This document shows, one piece after another, positions 5,998 to 6,062 of a stretch of DNA of 6,062 bases. Each line of letters begins with the position of its first letter. Positions within the stretch are counted from its first letter, which is position 1. Origin of the DNA: Blastocatellia bacterium (lineage in GTDB: Bacteria; Acidobacteriota; Blastocatellia; Pyrinomonadales; Pyrinomonadaceae); contig JACDAK010000203.1 of assembly GCA_013695495.1 (NCBI GenBank), positions 1 to 6,062 on the forward strand. The letters run 5' to 3'. The notes beneath the pieces were generated by a model that worked only from the letters and a program-made list of their open reading frames with translations, made no database searches and was not told the DNA's origin. A program made the position numbers and the translations under genes.

Positions 5998-6003
5998 CCT
6001 CCC
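5998..6003 (-). promoter_or_regulatory. Strong ribosome binding site of the channel gene
   Basis: On the minus strand GGGAGG is followed by 7 nt (TTATCGA) and the ATG at 5988-5990. It is one of the strongest ribosome sites in the window and fixes the channel start. Confidence 0.75.
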
Positions 6004-6025
6004 GAGTATGTCCAATCTACCCGAG

Positions 6026-6034
6026 ATTATCGCA
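6026..6034 (-). promoter_or_regulatory. Candidate extended -10 promoter element of the channel-M20 operon
   Basis: On the minus strand TGC-GATAAT matches an extended -10 element about 35 nt before the channel ATG. No convincing -35 sits at 16-18 nt; TTGTTC occurs only 8 nt upstream, too close to serve. The rest of 6035-6062 shows nothing else. Confidence 0.35.
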
Positions 6035-6062
6035 CAGCGGAACAAGTGTGTTGGGCACAGAC

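Noticed and set aside
1..6062. Search for CRISPR arrays, tRNA genes, insertion-sequence ends, phage or defence genes
   Set aside because: No regularly spaced repeats, cloverleaf-like segments, transposase frames or nuclease/helicase genes were seen; the window is filled by the genes listed.

Overview
The window looks like chromosomal DNA of a Gram-negative bacterium, most likely an Acidobacteriota member (Blastocatellia-like). The clues are inferred from protein architecture, not from a search: a membrane-spanning winged-helix/TolB-like/TPR regulator, a small exported beta-rich protein of a type I associate with that phylum, a lipobox lipoprotein, and moderate GC. There is no sign of phage, insertion sequence, CRISPR, tRNA or rRNA. 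Six protein genes are well supported (one cut by the window edge) and one short gene remnant is likely.

Left block, minus strand, reading from 3577 down to 1: a 638-aa membrane regulator (GTG start), a 38-codon remnant that begins like dapB, a 204-aa lipoprotein, dapB (DAP/lysine biosynthesis), and the N-terminus of a GNAT-like acetyltransferase. Gaps are +19, +1, -4 and +7 nt, so this reads as one tightly packed operon with translational coupling. The 39-nt start region of dapB occurs twice, at 874-912 and 1603-1641, flanking the lipoprotein gene. The upstream copy keeps the better ribosome binding site. The simplest reading is that the lipoprotein gene, which is AT-richer in the lines I counted, was inserted or rearranged into what was once a direct regulator-dapB junction.

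Centre: a 127-bp divergent intergenic region (3578-3704) separates the regulator from a small exported protein on the plus strand (3705-4196). It and the first codon of the regulator carry four TCACA boxes at 10, 10 and 21 bp steps. This is the kind of helically phased direct repeat that OmpR/PhoB-type winged helices bind, and it lies just downstream of a plausible promoter for the regulator gene, suggesting autoregulation.

Right block, minus strand, from 5990 down to 4193: a six-TM voltage-sensor-type cation channel with an atypical pore signature (S-I-G-T-D-Y), followed 1 nt later by an M20-family zinc amidohydrolase. The M20 gene converges on the exported-protein gene so tightly that their stop codons overlap. 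The only nearby terminator-like hairpin lies inside the last codons of the M20 gene.
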